Notes: generated by a model not told the origin, from the sequence alone. Counted from the first letter of the stretch, positions 22,635 to 31,705 are shown. The stretch is DNA of 37,030 nt from Acidobacteriota bacterium (GCA_011525905.1 WYBK01000143.1:1-37030), one strand, 5' to 3'. Translations and numbers: made by a program.

Positions 22635-24398
22635 GTGACCCGCGCCAGGACACCGACGACCCCACCGGGTGAGACGACCCGCCTGCGCGCGGCGAGCGCG
22701 CTCGTGGTCGCGCCCCACTACGACGACGAGCTGCTCGGCTGCGGCGGCCTGCTGCTCCAGCTGGCGGCGGCGGGCGCCCAGATCCGTGTCCTCTTCCTGA
22801 CCGACGGCGGCGCCGGCGCGGGAGTCGACGACCGCGGCGCCTATGCCGCCGAGCGCCGCGCCGAGAGCCAGCGCGTCGCCGAGCGGCTCGGCTGGACGGC
22901 CGCCGAGCGGCTCGAGCTGCCCGACGGCGAGCTCGCGCAACGCCAGGACGAGCTGGCCGCCGCGCTGGCCCACGCCCTCGCAGCGCACCGGCCCGAGCTG
23001 CTCCTGGTTCCCTCGCCGCTCGAGGCGAGCGCCGACCACCGCGCCGCCTTCGCCGCGCTCCATCGCGCGCTGGCGCCGCTGCGCCCCGGGGATGCGCTGG
23101 CCGCCGCGCTCGATGCGACCGAGATCCTGCTGTACGAAGTCAACCGTCCGGGGCTGCCCGACCTGTTGGTCGACGTCTCGGCCGAGCTGCCCGCGCTCGA
23201 GGCCGCGATGTCGCTCTACGCCAGCCAGGAGGCGCGCCACCCTTACTGGCACGCCGCGCTCGGGCTGCGCCGCTTCCGCACGCTGACGCTGGGGCCGCAG
23301 GTCGAGGCCGCGGAGGGCTATCGTCGCCTGCGGCCGGGCGACTTCGCGACCCGCGGGCTCGACGGGCTGCTCGCCGAGCTCGGCGCTGTTCTCGAAGCCG
23401 AGCTCGTCGAGTCGGGCCCGCTCGTCTCCGTCGTCGTGCGCACCCGCGACCGGCCGGCGCTGCTCGCCCAGGCGCTCGCCAGCCTCGCGGCGAGTCGCTA
23501 CCGACGGCTGGAGGTCGTGCTGGTCAACGACGGCGGCGTGCCGCCGCGCCCGCCGGAGGCCTTCCCCTTCCCGGTGCGGCGCGTCGAGCACGAGCGCTCG
23601 CGCGGCCGCGCGGCGGCCGCCAACGCCGGTCTGGCGGCGGCGACCGGCGAGTGGATCGGCTTCCTCGACGACGACGACCTGATCGAGCCCGGGCACTACG
23701 CGACGCTGGTCGGGCTCGCCCGCGGCAGCGGCGCGGAGGCGGTCTACTCCGATGCCGCGGTCGCCCTCTACGAGCCCGACGCCGAGCTCGGCTGGCGCTG
23801 CGTCGAGCGGCGGCTCCCCTACAGCCGGGACTTCGACGCCGATCTCCTGCTGGTCGACAACTACATCCCCTTCCACACGCTGCTCGCCCGGCGCGAGCGC
23901 GTCCTCGCCGCCGGACCCCTCGACGAGTCGTTGCCCTTCTTCGAGGACTGGGACCTGCTCGTCCGCGTCGCGGCGCTCGTCCCCTTCCTCCACCTCGCCC
24001 AGGTCACCTGCGAGTACCGCCACTTCCGCGGCTCGGCCCACCACGCCCTCGGCGAGCGCCCCCGCGAGCGCGCCGATTTCCTCGAGGTCAAGGCGCGCGT
24101 GATCGCGAAGCACGGCGGCCGCCTCGATCCGGCGCGTCTCTCGCGTCTGATCGACCGGCTGCGCGCCGAGGGAGTGCTCGCCGCCGCCGAGGCCGACCGC
24201 CGGCGCGAGGAGCTCGAGCGCCACGTCGACCGGACGCGCGCCGAGCTCTCGCGGCTCTACGCCGCGAGCGCCGAGCAGACCGAGCACGTCGGCCGCCTCT
24301 ACGGCGAGATCGGCCGGCTGAACGACCTCGTCCGGCGCATGGAGGGGACGCGAGCCTGGCGGGCGCACCAGTGGTGGCAGCGGATCCGCGGCCGGTGA
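22635..24398 (+). CDS. PIG-L-type deacetylase fused to a GT2 glycosyltransferase
   Basis: This 587-residue protein has three parts. Residues about 18-225 are a PIG-L/LmbE deacetylase with VVAPHYDDELLGCGG (zinc-binding H-x-D-D), LFLTDGGAG and ASADHRAAF for the second metal-ligand site. Residues about 260-480 are GT2 with VSVVVRTRDRP, VLVNDGG, the metal-binding IGFLDDDDLIEPGHY and LPFFEDWDLLVRV. The last 60 residues (DRTRAELSRLYAASAEQTEH and following) look like a coiled coil. PIG-L enzymes remove N-acetyl groups from GlcNAc-type substrates, so the fusion could deacetylate a sugar before or after transfer. Its stop overlaps the next glycosyltransferase start as GTGA. Confidence 0.88.
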   Translation: MTRARTPTTPPGETTRLRAASALVVAPHYDDELLGCGGLLLQLAAAGAQIRVLFLTDGGAGAGVDDRGAYAAERRAESQRVAERLGWTAAERLELPDGELAQRQDELAAALAHALAAHRPELLLVPSPLEASADHRAAFAALHRALAPLRPGDALAAALDATEILLYEVNRPGLPDLLVDVSAELPALEAAMSLYASQEARHPYWHAALGLRRFRTLTLGPQVEAAEGYRRLRPGDFATRGLDGLLAELGAVLEAELVESGPLVSVVVRTRDRPALLAQALASLAASRYRRLEVVLVNDGGVPPRPPEAFPFPVRRVEHERSRGRAAAANAGLAAATGEWIGFLDDDDLIEPGHYATLVGLARGSGAEAVYSDAAVALYEPDAELGWRCVERRLPYSRDFDADLLLVDNYIPFHTLLARRERVLAAGPLDESLPFFEDWDLLVRVAALVPFLHLAQVTCEYRHFRGSAHHALGERPRERADFLEVKARVIAKHGGRLDPARLSRLIDRLRAEGVLAAAEADRRREELERHVDRTRAELSRLYAASAEQTEHVGRLYGEIGRLNDLVRRMEGTRAWRAHQWWQRIRGR

Positions 24399-25648
24399 CG
24401 CGGGTCGCGCTGCTCTCGAGCGAGCCGATCCGCCCGGCGATGGGCGGCATCGGCATCCGCTACCTGGAGCTCGCGCGCCGGCTCCCCGCCTTCGGCTTCG
24501 ACGTCGTGCTGCTCTCGCCGGCCGCGCCGGAGGAGTCGGTGGGCTGCGGCCTCGACCCCGCCCGAGTCCGCCAGGTGAACGGCGAAACGCTCGCCCGCGC
24601 CACCGCCGATCGCGACGTCGCCGTCGGCCAGGGGCAGCTGGTCAACGACCTGATCGGCGCGCGGCCCGAGCTGCCCCTCGCCGTCGACCTCTACGATCCC
24701 TGGCTGGTCGAGAATCTCCACTACTTCGACGAGCTCGGGCTCGACCCCTATCGCAACGACCATGCGACCTGGGTGCTGCAGCTCGGCCACGGCGACTTCT
24801 TCCTCTGCTCGTCGGCGGAGCAGCGGCTCTTCTACCTCGGCTTCTTGGCGGCGCTCGGCCGCGTCAATCCCCAAGCCGTGGCCGCGGATCCGACGCTCGA
24901 GCGCCTCGTCGCTGAGGTCCCCTTCGGCCTGCCGGACGAGCTGCCACCCCACCGTCCCTGGCTGCCGGCGCGCCGGCCCGGCGAGCGGCGCCTGCTGTTC
25001 GGCGGGCTCTACGACTGGTACGACGACGTCGCGGCGGTCGACGCCCTCGAGCGGCTCGAGGACGACGCGCGGCTCTACGTGATCCGCAACCCCAACCCCG
25101 AGTCGACGCCGCAGCGCCGCTTCCGCGAGCTCGAGCGACGGCTCGCGGCCCGCCCCGGCCTGCGCGAGCGCGTCGTCGCGCTCGACTGGGTGCCGGCGGA
25201 ACGCCGCTTCGACCTGCTGCGCGACGTCGACCTGCTGGTTTCGCCCCACCGCCCTGGAATCGAGACCGATCTCGCGCTGCGCACTCGCTTCCTCGAAGCG
25301 CTCGCCGCCGGCTGCCTCGTGGTCGCGAGCGAGGGCGGCACCGTGGCCCGCCTCCTCGCCGCACGCACCGCCGGCTGGGTGGTGCCGCCGCGGGACGTCG
25401 CGGCGCTCGCCGCAGCGCTCGAGGCGGCGCTCGCCGGCGGGCCCGCGGCCGAGGCGCGCCGGGCGGCGGGGCTCGAGCTCGCGCGCGAGTATCGCTGGGA
25501 GCGCGCGCTCGCCCCGCTCGTCGCCTTCCTCGAGGCGCCCGCGATCGACCCGTCGAAGCGGCGATTCGCCTTCCGTCCCGAGACCCGTGTGCCGGCCGCG
25601 GGGCTCCTCGCCCGCGTCCGGCGGCGGCTGGCGCGTCGCGGGATCTGA
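24395..25648 (+). CDS. GT4-like (GT-B) glycosyltransferase
   Basis: This 417-residue GT-B protein begins VTRVALLSSEPIRPAMGGIG, typical of the acceptor domain, and has VDLYDPWLVENLHYF in the first half. The second half has LLFGGLYDWYDDVAAVDALE and VALDWVPAERRFDLL. SPHRPGIETDLALRTRFLEA then replaces the usual E-x7-E of GT4, and LAAGCLVVASEGGTVARLL follows. It is a divergent member and the donor cannot be named. GTG 24395 overlaps the stop of the deacetylase-GT2 fusion, so the two are translated together. The residues after about 385 are basic and may contact the membrane. It lies 10 nt before the next GT2 gene. Confidence 0.83.
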   Translation: MTRVALLSSEPIRPAMGGIGIRYLELARRLPAFGFDVVLLSPAAPEESVGCGLDPARVRQVNGETLARATADRDVAVGQGQLVNDLIGARPELPLAVDLYDPWLVENLHYFDELGLDPYRNDHATWVLQLGHGDFFLCSSAEQRLFYLGFLAALGRVNPQAVAADPTLERLVAEVPFGLPDELPPHRPWLPARRPGERRLLFGGLYDWYDDVAAVDALERLEDDARLYVIRNPNPESTPQRRFRELERRLAARPGLRERVVALDWVPAERRFDLLRDVDLLVSPHRPGIETDLALRTRFLEALAAGCLVVASEGGTVARLLAARTAGWVVPPRDVAALAAALEAALAGGPAAEARRAAGLELAREYRWERALAPLVAFLEAPAIDPSKRRFAFRPETRVPAAGLLARVRRRLARRGI

Positions 25649-25658
25649 GCCGAGGTCG

Positions 25659-26960
25659 ATGCCCAGCACGGTCCGTCGGGTCTCGATCCTGGTGCTCTCC
25701 TGGAACGGGCGCGCCCACCTCTCGGCCTGCCTGCCCGCGCTCGCGGCGCAACGGGTGCCCGGCCTCGAGGTCGAGATCCTGCTGCTCGACAACGGCTCGA
25801 CCGACGGCAGCGCCGAGTGGGTGCGGCGGCATCATCCCGAGGTCCGCCTGGTGACCAGCGAGGTGAACCTCGGTTTCTGCGCGGGCAACAACCGTCTGGC
25901 CGACCTCGCCCGCGGCGAGCTGGTCGCCTTCGTCAACAACGACACGCGCGCCGAGCCCGGTTGGCTCGCGGCGATCGTCGACTCCTATCGCGCGGCCGAG
26001 GCCGACGTCGCCGCGGTCGGCGGCCGGATCGTCGACTGGGGGGGCGAGCGGCTCGACTTCGGCCGCGGCGTGCTCGCGTTCGACGGGCACGCCTTCCAGC
26101 TCGACTTCCGGCGCCCGCTCGCCGAGGCGCGGCAGCCGGCGGCCGGCGAGGAGCTGCTGTTCGGCTGCGGCGGCAATCTGCTGGTCGAGCGCCGCGCCTT
26201 CCTCGAGGTCGGCGGCTTCGATCCGCGCTACTTCGCCTACCTCGAGGACGTCGACCTCGGCTGGCGCCTCTGGTCGGCCGGGCGGCGAGTGATCGCCGCG
26301 CCGGAGGCGACCGTGCGCCATCGCTCGAGCGCGACCAGCGACCTGCTGGGCCACCACCACCGCGGCTTCCTGTTCGAGCGCAACGCCCTGCGCACCGTCC
26401 ACAAGAACCTCGAGCCCGAGCTCTGGCGGGCGCTGATGCCGGCGATCCTGTTGACCTTCCTCTCGCGCGTCGAGGCGATGCTCGCCGAGTCGAACCCGGG
26501 GGGCGCGCTGCTGCGCGCCGATCCCTTCGCCGGCGCGATCGCCGACACCGCGCCGGCGGCAACGGCCGAGTCGCTCGCCGAGAAGTGGCGGCGCATGGGT
26601 GCCGCCGAGTTCGCCCGCCGCGCGGCGTCGAAAGCCTGGCGCACGGTGCGGTCGCGGCGCGCCCGAGCGGCGACTGGAACGGAGCGCGTCCTGGTCGAGG
26701 ATCCGAGAACGCTCGCCCAGCTGCGGGCGCTCGCCTTCTTCCGCTCGAGCCTCGAGTCGGCGGCGGCCGAGCGCGCCGCGATCGCCGCGCGCCGAAGACG
26801 CTCCGATCGGGAGATCCTCGAGCGCTTCCCGCTCTGGATCGTGCCGACCTATCCGGGCGACGCGGAGCTCTTCGCCAGCCCGAGCTTCGCGGCCTGGCTG
26901 CCCGGCGACCTCCCCTTCGAGCGCGCCCGGCTCGACGAGGTCATGCTCTTTCCCGGCTGA
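25659..26960 (+). CDS. GT2-family glycosyltransferase with C-terminal extension
   Basis: This 433-residue enzyme has an N-terminal GT-A domain (residues 1-260): VSILVLSWNGRAHLSACLPA, ILLLDNGSTDGSAEWV, NLGFCAGNNRLAD, and VAFVNNDTRAEPGW at the DXD position. FAYLEDVDLGWRLWSAG provides the catalytic acidic pair. This is the rhamnosyltransferase-like branch. The remaining 170 residues are helical, with FERNALRTVHKNLEP typical of large members and a conserved-looking WIVPTYPGD segment near the end. CGAGG at 25651-25655 is a short ribosome-binding site close to ATG 25659. It follows the GT4-like gene and precedes another GT2, forming a run of transferases for one oligosaccharide. Confidence 0.88.
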   Translation: MPSTVRRVSILVLSWNGRAHLSACLPALAAQRVPGLEVEILLLDNGSTDGSAEWVRRHHPEVRLVTSEVNLGFCAGNNRLADLARGELVAFVNNDTRAEPGWLAAIVDSYRAAEADVAAVGGRIVDWGGERLDFGRGVLAFDGHAFQLDFRRPLAEARQPAAGEELLFGCGGNLLVERRAFLEVGGFDPRYFAYLEDVDLGWRLWSAGRRVIAAPEATVRHRSSATSDLLGHHHRGFLFERNALRTVHKNLEPELWRALMPAILLTFLSRVEAMLAESNPGGALLRADPFAGAIADTAPAATAESLAEKWRRMGAAEFARRAASKAWRTVRSRRARAATGTERVLVEDPRTLAQLRALAFFRSSLESAAAERAAIAARRRRSDREILERFPLWIVPTYPGDAELFASPSFAAWLPGDLPFERARLDEVMLFPG

Positions 26961-26981
26961 GCCGGCCCGCTCGCCAACCGG

Positions 26982-26987
26982 TACGAT
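26982..26987 (+). promoter_or_regulatory. -10-like TACGAT box six bases before a GT2 start
   Basis: TACGAT ends 6 nt before GTG 26994 in the 33-nt gap between two GT2 genes. There is no Shine-Dalgarno sequence before the GTG, so a leaderless transcript is plausible. Confidence 0.4.
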
Positions 26988-26993
26988 TCCTCC

Positions 26994-27935
26994 GTGGAGC
27001 CGCTCTACACGGTCTTGGTGCCGACCCACAACCGGATCGACGTGCTGCCCGAGGTGCTCGAGGCGCTCGCCGCGCAAGCGGGCGCTCCGACCTTCGAGGT
27101 CGTCGTGGTCGACGACGGCTCGACCGACGGCACGCCGGAGCGGCTCGCGGCGCTCGCGGCGCACGGCGCGCTCGACCTCGAGCTGATCCGGCAGGCGAAC
27201 CGCGGTCCCGCCGCCGCGCGCAACCGGGGAATCGCCGCCGCACGCGGCCGCCGGGTCGCCTGCCTCGGCGACGACACGGTGCCCGAGCCGGGGTGGCTCG
27301 CCGCCCATCACCAGGCGTTCCTGGCGCGCGGCGGCGGCGACGAGATCGCCGTCTTGGGTTATACCGGCTGGCACCCGCGCGTCGGCCGCTCTCCGTTTCT
27401 CGAGCACTTGAACGAACAGGGGCTGCAGTTCGGCTACGCGCTGATCGGCGACCCCGAGAACGTCCCGTTCAACTTCTTCTACACCTCGAATCTCTCCTTC
27501 GACCGGGATCGGCTGCGCCGCGAGCCTTTCGACGAGAGCTTCCCCTACCCAGCCTGGGAGGACATCGAGGCCGCCTGGCGCCTCGTCCGCGCCGGCTTGC
27601 GCCTGGTCTATGCGCCCGAGGCGCGCGTGGCGCACGACCATCCGACCGACTTCGACCGCTTCGCCGCCCGGCAGGAGCGCGCCGGCTACTGCGCCGTGGT
27701 CTTCCACGAGCGCCACCCCGAGCTCGGCCCCTTCCTCGGACTCGGCCCCGGAGGGCCGCCGCCGCTGCCGTCGGCGCTCGCGCAGCGGCTGCGCGAAGGG
27801 CTGGTCCGGGCCTTGCTTCCTCTCTCCGTGCCGGTCCCGCGCCTCTGGGACGAGGCCTTCCGGTACCACTACATCCGGGGCCTCCATCGCGGATGGCGCG
27901 AACGGAGTCGAGACCGGCAGGGAGGTTTCTCGTGA
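26994..27935 (+). CDS. GT2-family glycosyltransferase
   Basis: This 313-residue GT-A enzyme has YTVLVPTHNRIDVLPEVLEA at the N-terminus and VVVVDDGSTDGTPERL. ANRGPAAARNRGIAAARG is the nucleotide-binding part, CLGDDTVPEPGWLAAH the metal-binding motif, and PAWEDIEAAWRLVRAG the acceptor-side motif. FNFFYTSNLSFDR is typical of enzymes near O-antigen or capsule clusters. The C-terminal 70 residues are helical. It starts with GTG after a TACGAT box rather than a ribosome-binding site. Its stop overlaps the start of the PEGA-domain protein as GTGA. Its specificity is unknown. Confidence 0.88.
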   Translation: MEPLYTVLVPTHNRIDVLPEVLEALAAQAGAPTFEVVVVDDGSTDGTPERLAALAAHGALDLELIRQANRGPAAARNRGIAAARGRRVACLGDDTVPEPGWLAAHHQAFLARGGGDEIAVLGYTGWHPRVGRSPFLEHLNEQGLQFGYALIGDPENVPFNFFYTSNLSFDRDRLRREPFDESFPYPAWEDIEAAWRLVRAGLRLVYAPEARVAHDHPTDFDRFAARQERAGYCAVVFHERHPELGPFLGLGPGGPPPLPSALAQRLREGLVRALLPLSVPVPRLWDEAFRYHYIRGLHRGWRERSRDRQGGFS

Positions 27936-28753
27936 AGCGAGTCCTGATCGTCGCGCTCTTCGCCACCCTCGCGGTCGCGCTGGCGGCCCCGGCCGAGGCC
28001 GGCCACATCCGGGTCTACCCGAGCTTCGGCCTCCACCACTGGTCGTATTGGGGCGGGGTCTACTGGCGGCACGGCTACCCCTACGGCTACGGTCCCGGCT
28101 TCGGCTACACCGTCGTCTATCCGCGCGCCGGCTACACCCACGGCGCGCTCGACACGGACATCGCGCCGGAGAAGGCGGAGGTCTGGGTCGACGGCACCAA
28201 GATCGGCCTGGCCGACGACTTCGACGGCTTTCCCGACTACCTCTGGCTCGAGAAGGGGACCTACGACGTCGTCTTCTACGCGCCCGGCTTCAAGACGCTG
28301 GCCCGGCAGTACTCGATCTATCCCGGGCTCGTGATCGACGTCGAGGACCGGCTGGAGCGGGGCGAGTCGGTGCACCCGCTCGACCTCGGACCGAAGAGCC
28401 ACGAGCGGCGCGACGAGCGCCTGCGCCGGGAACGCGAGCGCGCCGAGGAGCTCGAGCGCGGCGCGGCCCCCTACGAGCCGGGCTGGCGGGCCGAGGCGCC
28501 CGGCGCCCCGCTCGACGCGCGCGGCGAACCGGGCCGCCTGGTGCTCGACGTCGAGCCGGACGACGCCTCGGTCTACCTCGACGGCCGCTTCCTCGGCACG
28601 GGCGGCGAGCTCGCCCGGCTGCGCTCGGGGCTGATCGTCGACGCCGGCGAGCACCTGCTGCAGGTGGTCCGGCCGGGGCGCGAGGAGCACGCGCGCCACT
28701 TCACCGTCGAATCGGGCGACGAGGTGCGGCTCGAGATCCGGCTGGAGGAGTGA
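27932..28753 (+). CDS. Secreted PEGA-domain protein
   Basis: This 273-residue protein has a signal peptide (KRVLIVALFATLAVALA, cleavage near AEAG). A Tyr/Gly/Trp/His-rich stretch (about residues 30-65) follows, then two PEGA-like beta domains. The first (about 70-138) has KAEVWVDGTKIG and EKGTYDVVFYAPGFKTL. The second (about 200-272) has LDVEPDDASVYLDGRFLGTG and AGEHLLQVVRPGRE. A charged Glu/Arg-rich helical linker joins them. PEGA domains are surface or periplasmic modules often linked to cell envelope proteins; no enzymatic motif is seen. GGGAGG before GTG 27932 is a good ribosome-binding site. It is the last gene of the polysaccharide block and overlaps the GT2 gene by 4 nt. Confidence 0.85.
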   Translation: MKRVLIVALFATLAVALAAPAEAGHIRVYPSFGLHHWSYWGGVYWRHGYPYGYGPGFGYTVVYPRAGYTHGALDTDIAPEKAEVWVDGTKIGLADDFDGFPDYLWLEKGTYDVVFYAPGFKTLARQYSIYPGLVIDVEDRLERGESVHPLDLGPKSHERRDERLRRERERAEELERGAAPYEPGWRAEAPGAPLDARGEPGRLVLDVEPDDASVYLDGRFLGTGGELARLRSGLIVDAGEHLLQVVRPGREEHARHFTVESGDEVRLEIRLEE

Positions 28754-28786
28754 GGCGGACGCCGGGGCGATGCGACCGGCTCGCGG

Positions 28787-29344
28787 CTACGCCGACAGAG
28801 CGGCGACCGCGTCGCGCTCCATCTTGAGCAGCCAACGCTTGCGCGCGACGCCGCCGACGTAGCCACCGAGCCCCGCCTTGGTCGGCACGACGCGGTGGCA
28901 GGGGATCAGAATCGGCAGCGGGTTCTTCTCGACGATCGCCATGACCTGGCGGTAGGCGTCGGGGCGGCCGGCGGCCTCCGCCACTTCCTTGTAGGTCCGC
29001 GTCTTGCCGTAAGGCGTGCGCGAGACCTCCTTGAGCACCCGGCGGCCGAAGCTGTCGAGCCCCGAGGGCCCGAGGTCGTACTCGAGCTCGAGATTGCGTC
29101 GCGCGGCGGCGAGGAACTCGGAGATCCGGCCGAAAACCTCGTCCAAGAACTCCGAGTCCTCGTAGTCCGACAGCGGGTAGAAGAGGCGCTTCTCTCTGCC
29201 GGTCGGTGCGAAGACGACGCGAGTGATCGCCGTGTGGTGGAACTCGACGCCGAGATTGCCGAGCTGGGAGGGGACCAGCACCCGGACGGGCTCGGGGGCG
29301 GCCGCCGCCTGGGCTCCCGGGGACTCGACCGGCTCTGGGGGCAT
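28787..29344 (-). CDS. ogt: Methylated-DNA-[protein]-cysteine S-methyltransferase (Ogt/MGMT-like)
   Basis: This 185-residue protein has the active-site motif IPCHRVV, with the methyl-accepting Cys at 149. The helix-turn-helix DNA-binding region is RTPYGKTRTYKEVAEAAGRP, and YRQVMAIVEKNPLPI holds the arginine that flips the base. The RAVGxA motif is altered, Gly being replaced by Met, but the Arg and NP are kept. It takes O6-alkyl groups from guanine in a single-use repair reaction. The N-terminal 25 residues are Pro/Ala-rich and atypical. It is 12 nt downstream of the transglycosylase gene and forms the end of the prmC-murA operon. Confidence 0.9.
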   Translation of the reverse strand: MPPEPVESPGAQAAAAPEPVRVLVPSQLGNLGVEFHHTAITRVVFAPTGREKRLFYPLSDYEDSEFLDEVFGRISEFLAAARRNLELEYDLGPSGLDSFGRRVLKEVSRTPYGKTRTYKEVAEAAGRPDAYRQVMAIVEKNPLPILIPCHRVVPTKAGLGGYVGGVARKRWLLKMERDAVAALSA

Positions 29345-29356
29345 CGCGCCGCGAGG

Positions 29357-31705
29357 TTACCGCACGCCCGCGGGCGTCGACAAGCGGTCCTCGCCCGGAG
29401 TCTCGTCGAGGGTCGCGTAGTGAGCGCGGCTGCCGAGCACCCGCCTCAAGTAGGCGCGCGTTTCCCGGAAGCCCACCTTGGAGAGGAACTCCGCCTCGTC
29501 TTGAGTAGAACAGTAACGCAACCAGAGATCGACCTGGGCCTCTCCCGCGTTGTAGGCGGCGACCGCCGGCCCGACCCGCCCCTCGAAGCGAGCGAGCAGC
29601 TCCGCCAGATAAGCGGCCCCGAGCGCGATCGACACCTCCGGCCGAAAGAGGTCGTCCGCCGTCGGCACGGGAAGGCCCGCCCGGACGGCGAGCTCCCGGG
29701 CCGTGCTCGGCACGAGCTGGGCGAGCCCGCGGGCCGCGGCGGGCGAGAGCGCTCGCGGGTCGAAGCGGCTCTCCTCGCGCAGCAGCGCGGCGAGCAGGCT
29801 GGGGTCGACACCCCGCTCGCTCGCCGCCTCGCGAATCGCGGATTCGTAGGGGAGCGGGTAGAGCAGCGCGCGCAGCGCGCGGTCGACCCATTCGATCGGC
29901 ACGGTCGGCGGTCGGCGTTCGAAGAGCGTCTCGACTCGCGCCAGGGCGCGACGGGGGGCTCCGGCCCTGGCCAGCGCCCAGGCCCCGGTGAAGGCGAGGG
30001 GCGGATCGCTCGCCGGGAAGTGGCGCGCCACCGCCCCGGCGGCCTCGTCGAATCGGCCGAGAGCTAGCAGCAGGTCCTCGGCCAGGCTCGCCCGCGAAGA
30101 GGCCGCTGCCCGCCAGAGCGGCCAGGCCGGCGCCGGCACCGGTCGCCAGACGAGCCAGGCCGCATGGGCCGCCGTCGCCGCCAGACCCTCGCGCCCGGCG
30201 CGCTCCGCTGCGGCGCCGAGCGGATCGGCGCCGCCGAGCAGGAGCGCGGCGCCGCGCGCCGCTTCCGGGCCGCTGGCTCGAGCCAGAGCCCAGCCGCGCG
30301 CGAGCGCGGCGGGGCGCAGCCGCTCCGAGCGCAGGCGTTCGCTCGCCAAGCGCGCGAAGGGGTGGAACGGGTCGAGGCGCAGCGCCGCCAGATAGGCCTC
30401 GACCGCGCGCGCTTGCGAGCCCTCGAGCTCGGCGAGCCGGCCACGCCAGTACGCGAGCTCCTCGCCCCCGGCGTGCTCCGAACGCTCGGCCAGCTCGAGC
30501 AGGTCGGCCGCTCCCGCGGCCTCGCCGCGGGCCAGGCGCCCCGCGGCGAGGTAGAGAGCGCCGCGCGCCACCGCGCTCGGACCGGAGCGGCGGGCCGCGA
30601 ACGCGCGTAGGCGAGCCTCCGCCGCCGCCTCTTCGCCGGCGAGCGCCTCGAGGCGCAGCGCCGCCAACTCGGCAGCGCCCGCCCACGAGCCTCTGCCGGC
30701 GGCGCGTGCCGCACCCTCGAACGCCGCGAGCGCCTCGTCTTCGCGCCCGGCGAGCTCGAGCGCACGCCCGGCCTGGAAGAGCGCGTCGGCGCGCCGCTCG
30801 GGGTCGCCGCCGGTGCGGCCGAGGGCGAGGAAGCGGGCGCTCGCGCTCGCGTGGTCGCCGAGCCAGAAGTCGCAGCGGGCGAGAGCGTACTCGTCGCGGA
30901 AGGCCCGCGCGCCGCCTCCGGCGTCCTGGAATGCTTCGCGGAAGAGCGCACGGGCGAGCTCGAACTCACGATGATCGAAGGCTGCCCGGGCGAGCAGCAG
31001 ATGCTCCTCGCGGCCGCGGCCGCTTTCGAGCGTGGTACGCGCGAGCAGCTCGGCCGCCTCGCGGGCGAGCGCGTCGTCGGTGGCCTCGGTGAGCAGCCGC
31101 CGCGCCCCGGACGCCGCCTCCCGCGCGCGCCCCGCCCGCTCGGCGCATTCGGCTCGCGTCAGGTCGAGACGGCGTCGCGCGTCGCGACCGAGGCGCTCGG
31201 GGGGCAGCGTCTCCAGCAGCCGGCAGTCGCCGCCGGCGCCGAGCGCGCGGTGCAGCTGCTCGACCGCTCCGATCGGATCCGGGCCCCGCCCGCCGGCCGC
31301 CACCAGCGTCGCCACGAGCCCGGCGGCGACCTCCCCCTCGCCCCGCCGCAGGCGCAGCTCGGCGAGCCGGGCGCGCGCCCGGTTGGCCAGGCGGGGCGAA
31401 GAGAGCACCTCGGCAAAGGCGAGGTCCGCCTCGGCGTCGCGCCCGAGCCGCTCGAGCAGGTCGGCTCGCGCATAGTCGAGTCCGAGGCGCCGGGCCGCGA
31501 CCGGGCTCTCGTCGAGGCTCCGCTCGACGATCGCCAGCGCCTCCTCGAGCTCGCCGGCGAGCGAGCGCTCGACGAGCTGCGGGCGCGGGTCGGAGGCCGC
31601 GGCGCCCGGGCCGGGCCCGGTGGCCGCGGTGACCGCGGTGACTGCCGTGATCGCGGTGATCGCAGTGAGCCCAGTGACCGCGAAGACCGGCGGCGACAGG
31701 ATCAT
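29357..31705 (-). CDS. Soluble lytic murein transglycosylase (Slt70-like)
   Basis: This 782-residue secreted protein has an unusual signal region made of a three-residue repeat (see the 9-bp repeat). A long alpha-superhelical TPR-like part (about residues 30-620) includes ALGRTGGDPERRADALFQAG and ALAAFEGAARAAGR. The C-terminal SLT domain has REESRFDPRALSPAAARGLA, with the catalytic Glu in the ESRF motif, LAQLVPSTARELA and AVAAYNAGEAQVDLWL. Such enzymes cleave glycan strands in the periplasm, releasing 1,6-anhydromuropeptides. ATG 31705 overlaps the HIT gene stop (ATGA), which fixes the start. Cell-wall function matches murA two genes upstream. Confidence 0.9.
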   Translation of the reverse strand: MILSPPVFAVTGLTAITAITAVTAVTAATGPGPGAAASDPRPQLVERSLAGELEEALAIVERSLDESPVAARRLGLDYARADLLERLGRDAEADLAFAEVLSSPRLANRARARLAELRLRRGEGEVAAGLVATLVAAGGRGPDPIGAVEQLHRALGAGGDCRLLETLPPERLGRDARRRLDLTRAECAERAGRAREAASGARRLLTEATDDALAREAAELLARTTLESGRGREEHLLLARAAFDHREFELARALFREAFQDAGGGARAFRDEYALARCDFWLGDHASASARFLALGRTGGDPERRADALFQAGRALELAGREDEALAAFEGAARAAGRGSWAGAAELAALRLEALAGEEAAAEARLRAFAARRSGPSAVARGALYLAAGRLARGEAAGAADLLELAERSEHAGGEELAYWRGRLAELEGSQARAVEAYLAALRLDPFHPFARLASERLRSERLRPAALARGWALARASGPEAARGAALLLGGADPLGAAAERAGREGLAATAAHAAWLVWRPVPAPAWPLWRAAASSRASLAEDLLLALGRFDEAAGAVARHFPASDPPLAFTGAWALARAGAPRRALARVETLFERRPPTVPIEWVDRALRALLYPLPYESAIREAASERGVDPSLLAALLREESRFDPRALSPAAARGLAQLVPSTARELAVRAGLPVPTADDLFRPEVSIALGAAYLAELLARFEGRVGPAVAAYNAGEAQVDLWLRYCSTQDEAEFLSKVGFRETRAYLRRVLGSRAHYATLDETPGEDRLSTPAGVR
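31619..31681 (-). repeat. Seven 9-bp tandem units in the signal-peptide coding region
   Basis: Degenerate 9-nt units of the type GGTGACCGC (plus strand) run from 31619 to 31681 and encode TAI/TAV triplets in the hydrophobic core of the transglycosylase signal peptide. They are imperfect, so they are older than a fresh expansion. Confidence 0.8.

Noticed and set aside
24864-27887. A 1007-codon minus-strand open frame across three glycosyltransferase genes
   Set aside because: The translation is Arg/Glu/Ala-rich with no family signature. The plus strand holds intact GT motifs throughout.
25817-28753. A 978-codon plus-strand open frame that seems to fuse glycosyltransferase DNA to the PEGA protein
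   Set aside because: Only the last 273 codons (from GTG 27932) look like real protein, beginning with a signal peptide. The rest is out-of-frame Arg/Pro-rich translation of the GT2 genes.
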